Shown here one piece after another: positions 52,722 through 61,766 of a DNA stretch of 64,000 nt. The notes beneath the pieces are model-generated. The model was not told the origin of the DNA and searched no databases. It saw nothing but the letters and a program-made list of their open reading frames with translations. A program made the position numbers and the translations under genes. The DNA comes from an uncultured Collinsella sp. (lineage in GTDB: Bacteria > Actinomycetota > Coriobacteriia > Coriobacteriales > Coriobacteriaceae), in NCBI GenBank assembly GCA_934667065.1, contig CAKULD010000002.1:62001-126000 (forward strand), read 5' to 3'. The first letter of the stretch is position 1; the number at the start of each line of letters is the position of its first letter.

Positions 52722-53912
52722 ATGAGTATCGTATTGTCACATACCACTGCAAAAGCGGTCTACCAGGCCGCGCATTCGGCGTCTGCGAAAGACACCGAGC
52801 CCTGTAACCCTGCCGCGATTTACGGATCATGTCCCATCGGAACGCTCCTTGACGCAGCCGCAGAATGGCTCACCAAACACGATGTTTCCCTTGACGCAAA
52901 TGATTGCCTCGAGGTAATGGTTTTTGATCGCAGGAATGCGCGCTATGCAATGAACTGTCAATGCCACGTTTCGTCAAAACGATTCTCGAACTCACGCTTT
53001 ATAGAGCTCAAAGATGGCATCTTCATTGTTGGCGTTGAGCTTTGCGCACTTCAGGCCGCCACCTATCTCCCTTTTCGCGAACTGGTGGAGTACTACTTTG
53101 AATTGTGCGGCGCTTACTCCCTTGGAACCGGCTCTTCCACCTCGTATAACGAGCGTTTCGCGCTAACCTCGACCGAAAGGTTAAAACAGTTCTTTAATTC
53201 CATTACCAGATGCGACGGTCTGGCCCTTGCCCGAAAGGCAATCCAATGTGTGCGCGACGGATGCCGGTCTCCTATGGAAACGGCCTTTGTCATGATGCTA
53301 ACGCTGCCTAAAAGCGAAGGAGGGCTTGGTATTAAGGGAATTGAGACCGATTACGAGGTGCAGGTCACCGCTGCCGCAAAGGATCTCACGAGACGCAAAA
53401 AGTTCTTTATGGATGCGTATCTAAAGAAATCTCGCACAGACATTGAATACAACGGGTTTTATCATGACGCGGAAGAAGACCGCGCCATCGATGAGGAGCG
53501 CAAGAATGCGCTTGCGTCCATGGGATACGGAATCATCACCGTCAGTCGTTATTCCTTTATGCATGCCAGCGCTTTCGTTAGGGTCATGGAGGCGATCCAA
53601 CGGAAAGAGGGCATACGCCCCTCGCGCCTGCCAAAAGACTTTCAAATCATGCAAGAGGACCTGAGACAGTTTGTGCTCAGAAGGTTTATAGAAGAGAAAA
53701 AGCGAATTCAGAAGCAGCTTCGCCAGGATTCCGAAGATCGTCAACGAATCGACCTCGAAAAAGCAACACTCGAAGGCATCACGCTGGATGACCCGACAAT
53801 AAATGAAGTTCCGGCAATCGATGACATGCAGACTGTCGAATCCGACAGCCCATCATTTGCCCAAATAGGCAGCCTCGCGCCCGAGGGCAGAATCTTCGGG
53901 GCCGGAAGCTAG
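52722..53912 (+). CDS. Putative VSR/DUF559-like endonuclease, paralogue of 43443-44492
   Basis: 396 residues. The nuclease-like half shares the order SPME, GGLGI, D-x2-L (MDAYLKK), IEYNGFYHD, DEERKNALASMGYGIITVS and AFVRVMEAI with the gene at 43443. In DUF559/VSR enzymes these carry the catalytic Asp/Glu and the following His. The N-terminal 170 residues (MSIVLSHTTAKAVYQAAHS) are family-specific, and a C-terminal extension of about 90 residues is charged. It has no clear ribosome site. It is alone between two gaps, GC lower than its neighbours, and possibly acquired. Function unknown. Confidence 0.65.
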   Translation: MSIVLSHTTAKAVYQAAHSASAKDTEPCNPAAIYGSCPIGTLLDAAAEWLTKHDVSLDANDCLEVMVFDRRNARYAMNCQCHVSSKRFSNSRFIELKDGIFIVGVELCALQAATYLPFRELVEYYFELCGAYSLGTGSSTSYNERFALTSTERLKQFFNSITRCDGLALARKAIQCVRDGCRSPMETAFVMMLTLPKSEGGLGIKGIETDYEVQVTAAAKDLTRRKKFFMDAYLKKSRTDIEYNGFYHDAEEDRAIDEERKNALASMGYGIITVSRYSFMHASAFVRVMEAIQRKEGIRPSRLPKDFQIMQEDLRQFVLRRFIEEKKRIQKQLRQDSEDRQRIDLEKATLEGITLDDPTINEVPAIDDMQTVESDSPSFAQIGSLAPEGRIFGAGS

Positions 53913-54257
53913 ACCAGCTAACAAGGTGGGTACCCTAGCGATGTGCAAAATTGCGAGTATTCAGCAGGGTCGGCCCTCCAGCACCCACAAGTTAATCCAA
54001 ATGAGAAACAAAAACGCTATCGAACGGGAACGTTAGGCAACATTTGAGGAAGACCTTGTCTGTTTACCGCCCTTGGATAACTCTTGAGCGGCTTTATTTG
54101 GCCTGGAATAGATTAACGGACCCCCTATAGTTGCAGAATACTCCAATTTTTGCACGGCACGGGGGCACCCACCCCGGCATCGGCTATCAAAACCGCTCAG
54201 TCCGGAATCTCGTCCACTATTCCCCATCATTTTGTGCGACGAATTACCTGAACGTTA
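53913..54257. other. Intergenic stretch without recognised elements
   Basis: AT-richer DNA between the VSR-like gene and the metal operon. No coding frame, repeat or stem of note was found apart from a short GGGG/CCCC pairing near 54160. The metal-operon promoter starts right after it. Confidence 0.5.
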
Positions 54258-54285
54258 TTGACATATGAGCATGCGCTCATATACT
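54258..54285 (+). promoter_or_regulatory. Promoter of the metal-efflux operon
   Basis: TTGACA at 54258-54263, a 16-base spacer and TATACT at 54280-54285. The first ArsR operator overlaps the whole spacer, so bound repressor would block RNA polymerase. Confidence 0.75.
54263..54282. promoter_or_regulatory. ArsR/SmtB operator 1
   Basis: ATATGAGC-ATGC-GCTCATAT, perfect 8-base arms, the typical size of ArsR/SmtB metal-sensor operators. It overlaps the -35 and -10 boxes. Operator 2 is 35 bases downstream. Confidence 0.75.
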
Positions 54286-54297
54286 CAGAGGTAAGTT

Positions 54298-54317
54298 ATA
54301 TGAGCGCATGTTCATAT
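54298..54317. promoter_or_regulatory. ArsR/SmtB operator 2
   Basis: ATATGAGC-GCAT-GTTCATAT, one mismatch between arms. It lies between the -10 box and the arsR ribosome site, so it is in the early transcribed region. Two operators at a 35-base centre distance suggest cooperative repression. Confidence 0.7.
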
Positions 54318-54331
54318 GAAAGGATATTGCA

Positions 54332-54700
54332 ATGAGCGAACACGACGATGAAACCAAGAACGGCACCGAGGCCGCCTCTGAGCCCGTCGTCCCCACCACC
54401 TGCTCGCCCGAGGACCTTCCCGACGAGGAGCTGCTCTACGACCTGGCAGATCTGTTCAAGGTCTTCAGCGACACGACGCGCATCAAGATCCTCTACGCCC
54501 TCATGGGCCGCGAGCTCTGCGTCGCCGACATCGCCGAGTCAACCGCAACCTCGCAGTCTGCAGTGTCGCACCAGCTTCGCACCCTTAAACAATCGCACCT
54601 GGTCAAGTTCCGCCGCGACGGCCGCAACATCCTCTACTCGCTTGCCGACGACCACGTCTACACCATGCTCAATCAGGGCATGAGCCACATCTGCGAGTAA
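54332..54700 (+). CDS. ArsR/SmtB-family metal-sensing repressor
   Basis: 122 residues. The winged helix is clear: LADLFKVFSDTTRIKILYAL near 36-55, ELCVADIAESTATSQSAVSHQLRTLKQ near 60-88, and wing FRRDGRNILYSL near 92. The metal-binding alpha3 region reads ELCVAD, so only one of the two cysteines of the CadC/ArsR ELCVCD box is present. Residues DDHVYTMLNQGMSHICE at the end offer further ligands (His, Cys) as in zinc or cadmium sensors. It represses its own operon through the operators before it. The HMA protein follows after 63 bases. Confidence 0.92.
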   Translation: MSEHDDETKNGTEAASEPVVPTTCSPEDLPDEELLYDLADLFKVFSDTTRIKILYALMGRELCVADIAESTATSQSAVSHQLRTLKQSHLVKFRRDGRNILYSLADDHVYTMLNQGMSHICE

Positions 54701-54763
54701 CAGCAAACCACGGTACCAGCGCGGCCGGCACCCAGGCCGCTAACACAGGGAAAGGAACCCACC

Positions 54764-54982
54764 ATGAAAAAGCAGTTTAAGCTCGACGAGATCGACTGTG
54801 CCAACTGCGCCCGCGAGCTCCAGGACGAGCTGGCAAAGCTCGAAGGCGTCAAGTCCGTTTCGGTCAACTTTATGACCCAGAAGCTGACGCTCGAGGCAGA
54901 CGATGCCGAGTTCGACGAGGTTCTCGACCGCGTCGTTGAGCTCACTGCCGACGCCGAGCCGGACTGCGAGATCATCCGCTAG
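54764..54982 (+). CDS. Stand-alone heavy-metal-associated (HMA) domain protein
   Basis: 72 residues. IDCANCARELQDELAKLEGV near 10-29 holds the CxxC metal site of the HMA fold; the usual M before the first C is replaced. It may deliver metal to the P-type ATPase encoded next, whose own N-terminus lacks an HMA domain, so the two look like a split ZntA/CadA. AAAGGA precedes the ATG. Confidence 0.88.
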   Translation: MKKQFKLDEIDCANCARELQDELAKLEGVKSVSVNFMTQKLTLEADDAEFDEVLDRVVELTADAEPDCEIIR

Positions 54983-55039
54983 CCCGCGCTTACGCCGACT
55001 CGCAAGGCCGCGCTTGCCGCGGCCTTTGCTCGCGTCATT

Positions 55040-55059
55040 ATCTGAGCGAGTGTTCATAC
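55040..55059. promoter_or_regulatory. ArsR/SmtB operator 3, before the ATPase gene
   Basis: ATCTGAGC-GAGT-GTTCATAC resembles the two operators at 54263 and 54298, with three base changes from the best arm. It stands 23 bases before the ATPase start. This suggests that the ATPase has a further control point, although no clear -35/-10 pair is seen here. Confidence 0.55.
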
Positions 55060-55081
55060 ATTCAAATGGGAGGTTTGAATC

Positions 55082-57034
55082 ATGGCAACCGCCGACCCCA
55101 AAAAGAAAAAGAAGAAGCGCAAAAAGAAAGAGTCGCTCGAGCATAAGCGCAACCGCATTCTGGTAGCGCTGGGTATTTTCGCCGTGGTCTACGCCCTCGA
55201 GGAGTTCGGTGCCCTCACCGCAGCATTTGGCGAGCCGGGCGACATCTACGCCAGCTTCGTGTTGTTCCTGGTGCCGTTTTTGATCGCCGGCTACGACGTT
55301 CTGCAAAAGGCGTTCAACAACATCCGCCGCGGCAAGGCCTTCGATGAGAGCTTCCTCATGGCGGTTGCGACCATCGGCGCATTCGCGATGGTACTGTTCC
55401 CCGACACCGACCCGCACATGGCCGAAGGTGCCGCCGTCATGCTGTTCTACCAGGTCGGCGAGTTGTTCCAGGCCTACGCCGTGGGCAAGAGCCGCAAGTC
55501 GATCAGCGCCATGATGGACATCGCGCCCGACTACGCCAACGTCGAGCAGCCCGATGGCACGCTTGAGCAGGTCTTCCCCGATGACATCGCCGTCGGCACC
55601 GTCATCGTCGTCAAGCCCGGCGAGCGCGTTCCCATCGATGGCATCATCGTCGAGGGCGAAACGCAGCTCGACACCGCCGCGCTCACGGGCGAGTCGGTCC
55701 CCCGCCCCGCCAAGGCCGGCGACGACATCACCAGCGGCTGCATCAACATGACGGGCCTCATCCGCGTACGCACGACCAAACCGTTTGGCGAGTCCACCGT
55801 TGCGCGCGTCCTGGAGCTCGTCGAGAACGCCAGCGAAAAGAAAGCCCGCACCGAGAACTTCATCACGCGCTTTGCCCGCGTCTATACGCCCGCTGTCACC
55901 GGCGCGGCCGCGGTGCTCGCGATCGGCGGCGGCCTGGTCACCGGCGTCTGGTCCGACTGGATCCTGCGCGGCCTGACCTTCCTGGTCGTCAGCTGCCCGT
56001 GCGCCCTCGTGATCAGCGTGCCGTTGAGCTTCTTTGGCGGCATCGGCGGCGCGTCCAAGCTTGGCGTTCTCATCAAGGGCTCCAACTACCTCGAGTCGCT
56101 CGCCGACGTGGACACCGTCGTCTTCGACAAGACCGGCACCCTTACCAACGGCACGTTCTCGGTGGTCGCGGTACACCCCGAGGCCGACTACACCGAGCAG
56201 TCGCTACTCGAGGTCGCCGCCCTTGCCGAGTCGTTCTCCGACCACCCCATCGCACAGTCGGTACGCACCGCCTACACCGCTGAGCTCGACCCCAAGCGCA
56301 TAAGTGATTCCGCCAACGATGCAGGACATGGCGTGACGGCCACCATCGACGGAAAGTGCGTCGTCGTTGGCAACGCCAAGATGCTCGCCGCAGCCGGCAT
56401 CGCGGCACCGGATTGTGAGATCGTCGGCACGATCCTCCACGTGCTTGTCGACGGCGCATACGCTGGCCACATCGTGATTGCCGATACCGTTAAGGCCGAT
56501 GCCGAGCAGACGATTTGCGACCTGCACGCCGCCGGCGTCAAGCACACCGTTATGCTCACGGGCGACCGCGAGGAAGTGGCGGCTGAGGTGGCCAAGCAGC
56601 TCGGTCTTGATGAGTTCCATGCGCAGCTGCTGCCGGGCGACAAGGTCGAGCGCGTCGAGGCGCTGCTTTCGGCCGAGAGCGGCAAGGGCAAGCTCGCCTT
56701 TGTCGGCGACGGCATTAACGACGCACCCGTGCTCACGCGCGCCGATGTGGGCATTGCCATGGGTGCCATGGGGTCCGATGCCGCGATTGAGGCCGCCGAC
56801 GTCGTGCTCATGGACGACAAGCCGTCCAACATCGCCCGTGCGATTCGCGTGGCGCGCAAGACCATGACGATTGTCTGGCAGAACATCATCTTTGCATTGG
56901 GCATTAAGCTGCTGATCCTGGTGCTTGCGGCGCTGGGCATTGCCAACATGTGGCTCGCTGTGTTCGGCGACGTGGGTGTGGCGATCATCGCCATTCTGAA
57001 CGCCATGCGCGCGATGGGCGTCAAGAACCTGTAG
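55082..57034 (+). CDS. Heavy-metal P1B-type ATPase (Zn/Cd/Pb exporter type)
   Basis: 650 residues. Membrane metal site CPC in SCPCALVIS near 304, TGES in LTGESVP near 203, phosphorylation DKTGTLTNG near 348, SDHPIAQS near 386 (the HP motif of P1B pumps), and GDGINDAPVL near 541. The N-terminal 25 residues are Lys-rich (KKKKKKRKKKESL), and no metal-binding HMA domain follows; the separate HMA gene seems to supply it. CPC plus ArsR-type control suggests Zn, Cd or Pb rather than Cu. GGGAGG precedes the ATG. It ends at a large palindrome. Confidence 0.94.
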   Translation: MATADPKKKKKKRKKKESLEHKRNRILVALGIFAVVYALEEFGALTAAFGEPGDIYASFVLFLVPFLIAGYDVLQKAFNNIRRGKAFDESFLMAVATIGAFAMVLFPDTDPHMAEGAAVMLFYQVGELFQAYAVGKSRKSISAMMDIAPDYANVEQPDGTLEQVFPDDIAVGTVIVVKPGERVPIDGIIVEGETQLDTAALTGESVPRPAKAGDDITSGCINMTGLIRVRTTKPFGESTVARVLELVENASEKKARTENFITRFARVYTPAVTGAAAVLAIGGGLVTGVWSDWILRGLTFLVVSCPCALVISVPLSFFGGIGGASKLGVLIKGSNYLESLADVDTVVFDKTGTLTNGTFSVVAVHPEADYTEQSLLEVAALAESFSDHPIAQSVRTAYTAELDPKRISDSANDAGHGVTATIDGKCVVVGNAKMLAAAGIAAPDCEIVGTILHVLVDGAYAGHIVIADTVKADAEQTICDLHAAGVKHTVMLTGDREEVAAEVAKQLGLDEFHAQLLPGDKVERVEALLSAESGKGKLAFVGDGINDAPVLTRADVGIAMGAMGSDAAIEAADVVLMDDKPSNIARAIRVARKTMTIVWQNIIFALGIKLLILVLAALGIANMWLAVFGDVGVAIIAILNAMRAMGVKNL

Positions 57035-57042
57035 CGCTGTCC

Positions 57043-57172
57043 GGCCGGGGCCGGGCTTGGTTTTGAAAACGTCCTCGACCATGTGCGGCGCCTTGTCCTG
57101 CTCCTGCGGAGCTGCGGACAAGGCGCCGCACCGGTCTGCGGAGTGTTTTCAAAACCAAACCCGGCCCCGGCC
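57043..57172. repeat. 130-bp nested inverted repeat after the metal ATPase
   Basis: Outer arms 57043-57070 and 57145-57172 (28 bases, one C/T difference) contain GGCCGGGGCCGGG and GGTTTTGAAAAC. Inner arms 57084-57098 and 57116-57130 are perfect (15 bases, TGCGGCGCCTTGTCC). The hairpin would be very stable; it may terminate the metal operon, act as a REP-like element, or be a structured RNA. It does not match the other repeats in this window. Confidence 0.75.
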
Positions 57173-57444
57173 TGCGGTGACGCTGCTGGAGGTTCTTGGC
57201 ATCGCTTGCTGGCGGGGTTCCTTGTCTGAAATGGACTTGGCTGATGGGACCTTTTGTCCCGGTCGCTGTCCCGCGCCGTTGGCGCGGGAGGCGCGTGTCT
57301 TTGGGATGTGGGGACGGTTCGGCTGACGGGGCGCTGCACACTGATTGGTTAACTTTGGACTTAGAGGTTGCCGTTGTTGTTTGAAAGTTCTATCCCCTTT
57401 CGCTGGTTCGCGCTTTGCGCGAACTCCGCGCTACTGGGGACCTG
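57173..57444. other. Intergenic stretch without recognised elements
   Basis: Between the large inverted repeat and the MntR-like gene. GC-rich, no convincing frame in either direction; a short CGCGCC/GGCGCG pairing is present near 57273-57293. It may contain terminator sequence for the leftward regulator gene, but no clear hairpin with T run was found. Confidence 0.4.
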
Positions 57445-57822
57445 TTAGGCCTCCGTTGTCTCGTCCTTAGCAAGCATCGCCCTCAGCTTCTCGAAGCTTT
57501 CCTCGCTCAGGCAATGCTCCATGTGGCAGCCCTCCTGCGCGGCAACTTCGGCCGAAACGCCCGCATCCTCGAGCAGCTGCACAAAAAAGCAGTGACGCTC
57601 CCACATTTGGCGCGCGACCTCCAGCCCGCGCTCCGTCAGATGCACGTCGCGTTTGCCCATTTCGACATAGCCGTTGTTCTCTAACGTCGCCATGGCCTTG
57701 GATACGCTTGCCTTGGTCACGCCGAGGTACTCTGCGACGTCAATCGAACGCACGATGCCCTGGCGTTGTGACAGAACGTAGATCGATTCGAGATAGTCTT
57801 CTCCGGATTCACGTAGGGCCAT
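57445..57822 (-). CDS. MntR/DtxR-family metalloregulator
   Basis: 125 residues: the N-terminal winged helix ESGEDYLESIYVLSQRQGIV near 5-24 with SIDVAEYLGVTKASVSKAM near 26-44, and the metal-binding/dimer region MWERHCFFVQLLEDAG near 73 and EGCHMEHCLSEESFEKL near 96. Length fits short Mn- or Fe-responsive repressors lacking the SH3 domain. The leader shows GTTAGCC copies near 57847 and 57928 that could be its own operators. The target is unknown; the metal permease at 50132 is a candidate. Confidence 0.88.
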   Translation of the reverse strand: MALRESGEDYLESIYVLSQRQGIVRSIDVAEYLGVTKASVSKAMATLENNGYVEMGKRDVHLTERGLEVARQMWERHCFFVQLLEDAGVSAEVAAQEGCHMEHCLSEESFEKLRAMLAKDETTEA

Positions 57823-58003
57823 GGGCCGCCTTTCGCGATGATTGCTAGTTAGCCTTTGGATACTTTCCTTGGCTTACTTTACCGCAAAAGTTGCCTATGT
57901 CTTACTGCATTGACTAAAAAGTTAGCCGTGTTTCACAAAACGCGCGGGTGAGGCGCGACACCCCGGCGCGCGGCGCGCAGGGAGTGTCCCCCGCTGCCGG
58001 CCG

Positions 58004-58026
58004 AAAAGGAACGTCCCCAAGTGCCG
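58004..58026. repeat. GGAACGTCCCC repeat, copy of 1658-1680
   Basis: AAAAGGAACGTCCCC-A-A-GTGCCG differs at one base from 1658-1680. It is embedded in a GC-rich palindromic stretch between the MntR-like and HAD genes (57952-58030), so it belongs to the same dispersed family. No gene in this gap. Confidence 0.6.
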
Positions 58027-58041
58027 GGCGCCAGCCCTCAG

Positions 58042-58812
58042 TTAGATCAGGCCAAAGTGCTTGGCGGCGTTATAAATCCCGTCGTCGTCCACGGCGGTCG
58101 TCACGTAGGTCGCGGCGGCCTTCACCGTGTCCTGCGCGTTGCCCATGGCCACGCTTGTGCCCACGGCCGAAAACATTGACAAGTCGTTCTCGCCGTCGCC
58201 GAAGGCGATCGCCTCGCTCGCGTCGATACCCAGGCGCTCGAGTGTCGCCGCCACGCCCAGGTCCTTGCCGCCGTTGGCCGGGATAATGTCGCAGAACAGG
58301 TCGCACCAGCGCGTGGTGAGCGAATGCGACACGGCATCGGTTACGATATGCTCGTCGGCGGGGTCGACGAAGGCGCAGAACTGGTAGACCGGCGCGTCGA
58401 AGGCGTGCTCAAACGGCTCCTCGTGGTAGACGATTCCTGCGTTGCTACCGGCCGTCACCACGCGCTCGGACAGGCGGTTCACAAACGAGTTCTCGCCCTG
58501 CATGCACAGCGAGTCGTAGCGCCCCTGCGCCACCTGGTCCACGATTACCGCGACGTCGGCCGGATCGATCGGGCAGCTGCGATAGACGCCCTCGGCATCA
58601 AAGCAGTGCTGGCCCGAAAGCGTAATGTACGCATCCCAGCCCAGGTCGAACAGCCAATCCGGCATCTGGTAGGTCGGGCGGCCCGTGGCGATCACACACG
58701 CGACCCCCTGCTCGTGAAAGCTATCGAGCACCCGCTGCGCCGATGCCGGAATCCGGTGCGTCTTAAAGCTCAGCAGCGTGCCGTCGATATCGAAAAACGC
58801 GGCCTTGATCAT
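58042..58812 (-). CDS. Cof-type HAD-superfamily phosphatase
   Basis: 256 residues. Motif I FFDIDGTLLS near 6 (nucleophile and acid Asp), motif II in IATGRPTYQ near 41, and motif IV FGDGENDLSMF near 207 are all intact. The C2-type cap between them is typical of Cof/YidA-like sugar-phosphate phosphatases. The substrate is not known. It lies three to seven bases from the ABC-F gene, so the two are probably co-transcribed, ABC-F first. Confidence 0.92.
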   Translation of the reverse strand: MIKAAFFDIDGTLLSFKTHRIPASAQRVLDSFHEQGVACVIATGRPTYQMPDWLFDLGWDAYITLSGQHCFDAEGVYRSCPIDPADVAVIVDQVAQGRYDSLCMQGENSFVNRLSERVVTAGSNAGIVYHEEPFEHAFDAPVYQFCAFVDPADEHIVTDAVSHSLTTRWCDLFCDIIPANGGKDLGVAATLERLGIDASEAIAFGDGENDLSMFSAVGTSVAMGNAQDTVKAAATYVTTAVDDDGIYNAAKHFGLI

Positions 58813-58818
58813 CCTCGT

Positions 58819-60678
58819 CTACTCCTCGCCCTCGAGCTTTTCGCTCGCCTCGAGCCACGCCATCTCGAGCTCGTCCATGGCAGCGTGGGCCTCGTCGATC
58901 TTTGCCTGCTGCTCGCCGAGCGCCGTGTAGTTGGTGGGGTCGACCTGGGCCATCGCGGCCTCGGCCTCCTCCACGCGGGCGCGCTGCGTCTCCATCTTGC
59001 GCTCGAGCGAGCTCACCTCGCGGCGGAGCTTTTGGCGCTCGGCGTTGGAAAGGCCGTTGGGCTGACCGCTCGACTTGGGTTTCTCGGCCGCAACCGCCGC
59101 GGCACCGGTGTCGAACGTGCCGGTCTTGGCGCTCGGCGCGCCCACGGGCTCGCCCTCGGCGGTGGCGTTGCACAGACGCAGGTACTGGTCCACACCGCCG
59201 GGCATGTGCGTCAGGTGGCCGTCGAGCAGCGCCCACTGCTGGTCGGTCACACGCTCCATCAAAAAGCGGTCGTGCGTCACCAGAATCAGCGTGCCCGGCC
59301 AGCCGTCAAGCAGGTCCTCGACAATCGCCAGCATGTCGGTATCGAGGTCGTTGCCAGGCTCGTCCAGGATAAGCACGTTGGGCTCGTCCAGAATCGTCAG
59401 CAGCAGCGACAGGCGGCGGCGCTGGCCGCCCGAAAGGTCGCCGATGCGGCTCCAGAGCTGCTGCGTCGTAAAGCCCAGGCGCTCGCAGAGCTTCTCGGGC
59501 GAAGTCTCCTTGCCGTCGATGACGTAGTACTTCTTGTAGTTGCTCAGCACCTCGCGGATCGTATCGCCCATAAAGGGTTCGAGCTCCTCGAGCTGCTGCG
59601 ACAGCACGCCAAAGCGCACCGTCTGGCCAATCTTCACGCGGCCGCGCAGAGGCGCGATCTTGCCCTGGATCACGTCGAGCAGCGTGGACTTGCCGGCGCC
59701 GTTCTCGCCCAACAGGCCGTAGCGGTCGCCCGCACCGATAAGCCAGGTCACGTCGGAGAGCACCTGCTTGGGCGCGCCGTCGGTATCGGTGTAGCCGGCG
59801 TCCACGTCGACCACGTCGATGACCTGCTTGCCCAGGCGGCTCACGGCCAGGCGCTTGAGCTCCAGCTCGTCGCGCACGGGCGGCACGTCGGCGATGAGCT
59901 CGCGGGCGGCCTCGACGCGAAACTTGGGCTTGGTGGAGCGCGCCTGGGCGCCGCGGCTCAACCACGCGAGCTCCTTGCGCGCCATGTTGCGGCGACGCTC
60001 CTCGGTGACGGCGGCCATGCGGTCGCGCTCCACGCGCTGCAAGATGTAGGCCGAGTAGCCGCCCTCGAAGGGGTCGACCTGGCCGTCGTGGACCTCCCAC
60101 ATGCTGGTACAGACCTCGTCCAAAAACCAGCGGTCGTGCGTGACTACGAGCATGGCGCCCTGGCCGCGCTGCCAGCGAGCCTTAAGATGGCGCGCAAGCC
60201 AGTTGATGGTGCGCATGTCCAGGTGGTTGGTGGGCTCGTCGAGCATGAGCACGTCATAGTCGCCGATCAGCAGGCGCGCGAGGTCCACGCGGCGACGCTG
60301 GCCGCCCGAAAGCTCACCCACCGTGCCCTCCCAGGGCACATCGCTGATGAGGCCGGCAAGAATCTGGCGCGTGCGGGGCCTCGACGCCCACTCGTACTCG
60401 GGCGTGTCGCCCACGACGGCATGATGCACGGTATCGGTATCGACAAGCTGGTCCTTTTGGCCGAGCAGGCCGATCGTGGTGCCGCGGCGATGCGTCACGC
60501 GACCGTTGTCGGGCTCCAACGTGCCCGCGAGCACGCTCAGCAACGTCGACTTGCCGTCACCGTTTTTGCCGACAATACCAATACGGTCGCCCTCGCCCAC
60601 GCCGAGCGTCACGCTATCGAAAATATGCTTGGTGGGAAACTCTAGGCTGACGGAATCGCATCCCAAAAGAATCGCCAT
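58819..60678 (-). CDS. ABC-F ATPase, Uup-like
   Basis: 619 residues, two ABC cassettes without membrane segments. First cassette: GIVGKNGDGKS near 34, VGELSGGQRRRV near 120, LMLDEPTNHLD near 140. Second: GLLGENGAGKS near 323, IGDLSGGQRRRL near 415, LILDEPGNDLD near 438. The coiled-coil tail from about 535 (RQKLRREVSSLERKM) resembles the DNA-binding end of Uup. Such proteins act on ribosomes or branched DNA. The ATG at 60678 has AAGGAG; in-frame sequence to 60885 is not conserved and runs through a repeat. Confidence 0.92.
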   Translation of the reverse strand: MAILLGCDSVSLEFPTKHIFDSVTLGVGEGDRIGIVGKNGDGKSTLLSVLAGTLEPDNGRVTHRRGTTIGLLGQKDQLVDTDTVHHAVVGDTPEYEWASRPRTRQILAGLISDVPWEGTVGELSGGQRRRVDLARLLIGDYDVLMLDEPTNHLDMRTINWLARHLKARWQRGQGAMLVVTHDRWFLDEVCTSMWEVHDGQVDPFEGGYSAYILQRVERDRMAAVTEERRRNMARKELAWLSRGAQARSTKPKFRVEAARELIADVPPVRDELELKRLAVSRLGKQVIDVVDVDAGYTDTDGAPKQVLSDVTWLIGAGDRYGLLGENGAGKSTLLDVIQGKIAPLRGRVKIGQTVRFGVLSQQLEELEPFMGDTIREVLSNYKKYYVIDGKETSPEKLCERLGFTTQQLWSRIGDLSGGQRRRLSLLLTILDEPNVLILDEPGNDLDTDMLAIVEDLLDGWPGTLILVTHDRFLMERVTDQQWALLDGHLTHMPGGVDQYLRLCNATAEGEPVGAPSAKTGTFDTGAAAVAAEKPKSSGQPNGLSNAERQKLRREVSSLERKMETQRARVEEAEAAMAQVDPTNYTALGEQQAKIDEAHAAMDELEMAWLEASEKLEGEE

Positions 60679-60722
60679 ATGCCCTGCTCCTTCGTAGAAA
60701 GTCAACGTTGTCCATGATAGCG

Positions 60723-60763
60723 AAAACCACCACAAAGGTGCCTGTCCCCTTTGTGGTGGTTTT
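60723..60763. repeat. ACCACC palindromic repeat, copy 2
   Basis: AAAACCACCACAAAGG and its perfect complement (60748-60763) around TGCCTGTCC. The same element in reverse orientation is at 47929-47966. It lies between the pst terminator and the ABC-F gene. Confidence 0.75.
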
Positions 60764-60800
60764 GGGCGGGCGCAGTCGACGAGCGCAACCCCGCAAACGC

Positions 60801-60837
60801 AAAAAGGCGGGCCATCTCCCAAAAGAGATGACCCGCC
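60801..60837 (-). terminator. Terminator of the pst operon
   Basis: GGCGGG-x-CATCTC and GAGATG-x-CCCGCC form the stem with loop CCAAAA. On the minus strand it is followed by five T. It lies 57 bases after the pstB stop codon. Confidence 0.8.
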
Positions 60838-60893
60838 TCTCCAATCAGTCCCGTGGCGACCGTGGCCGCCGCGGGCCTCAAGCATGTTCCGGA

Positions 60894-61762
<869 letters not shown>

Positions 61763-61766
<4 letters not shown>

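Noticed and set aside
58324..60645. Long + strand frame opposite the HAD and ABC-F genes
   Set aside because: Mirror frame of clear ABC-F and Cof-type genes with all motifs on the minus strand.
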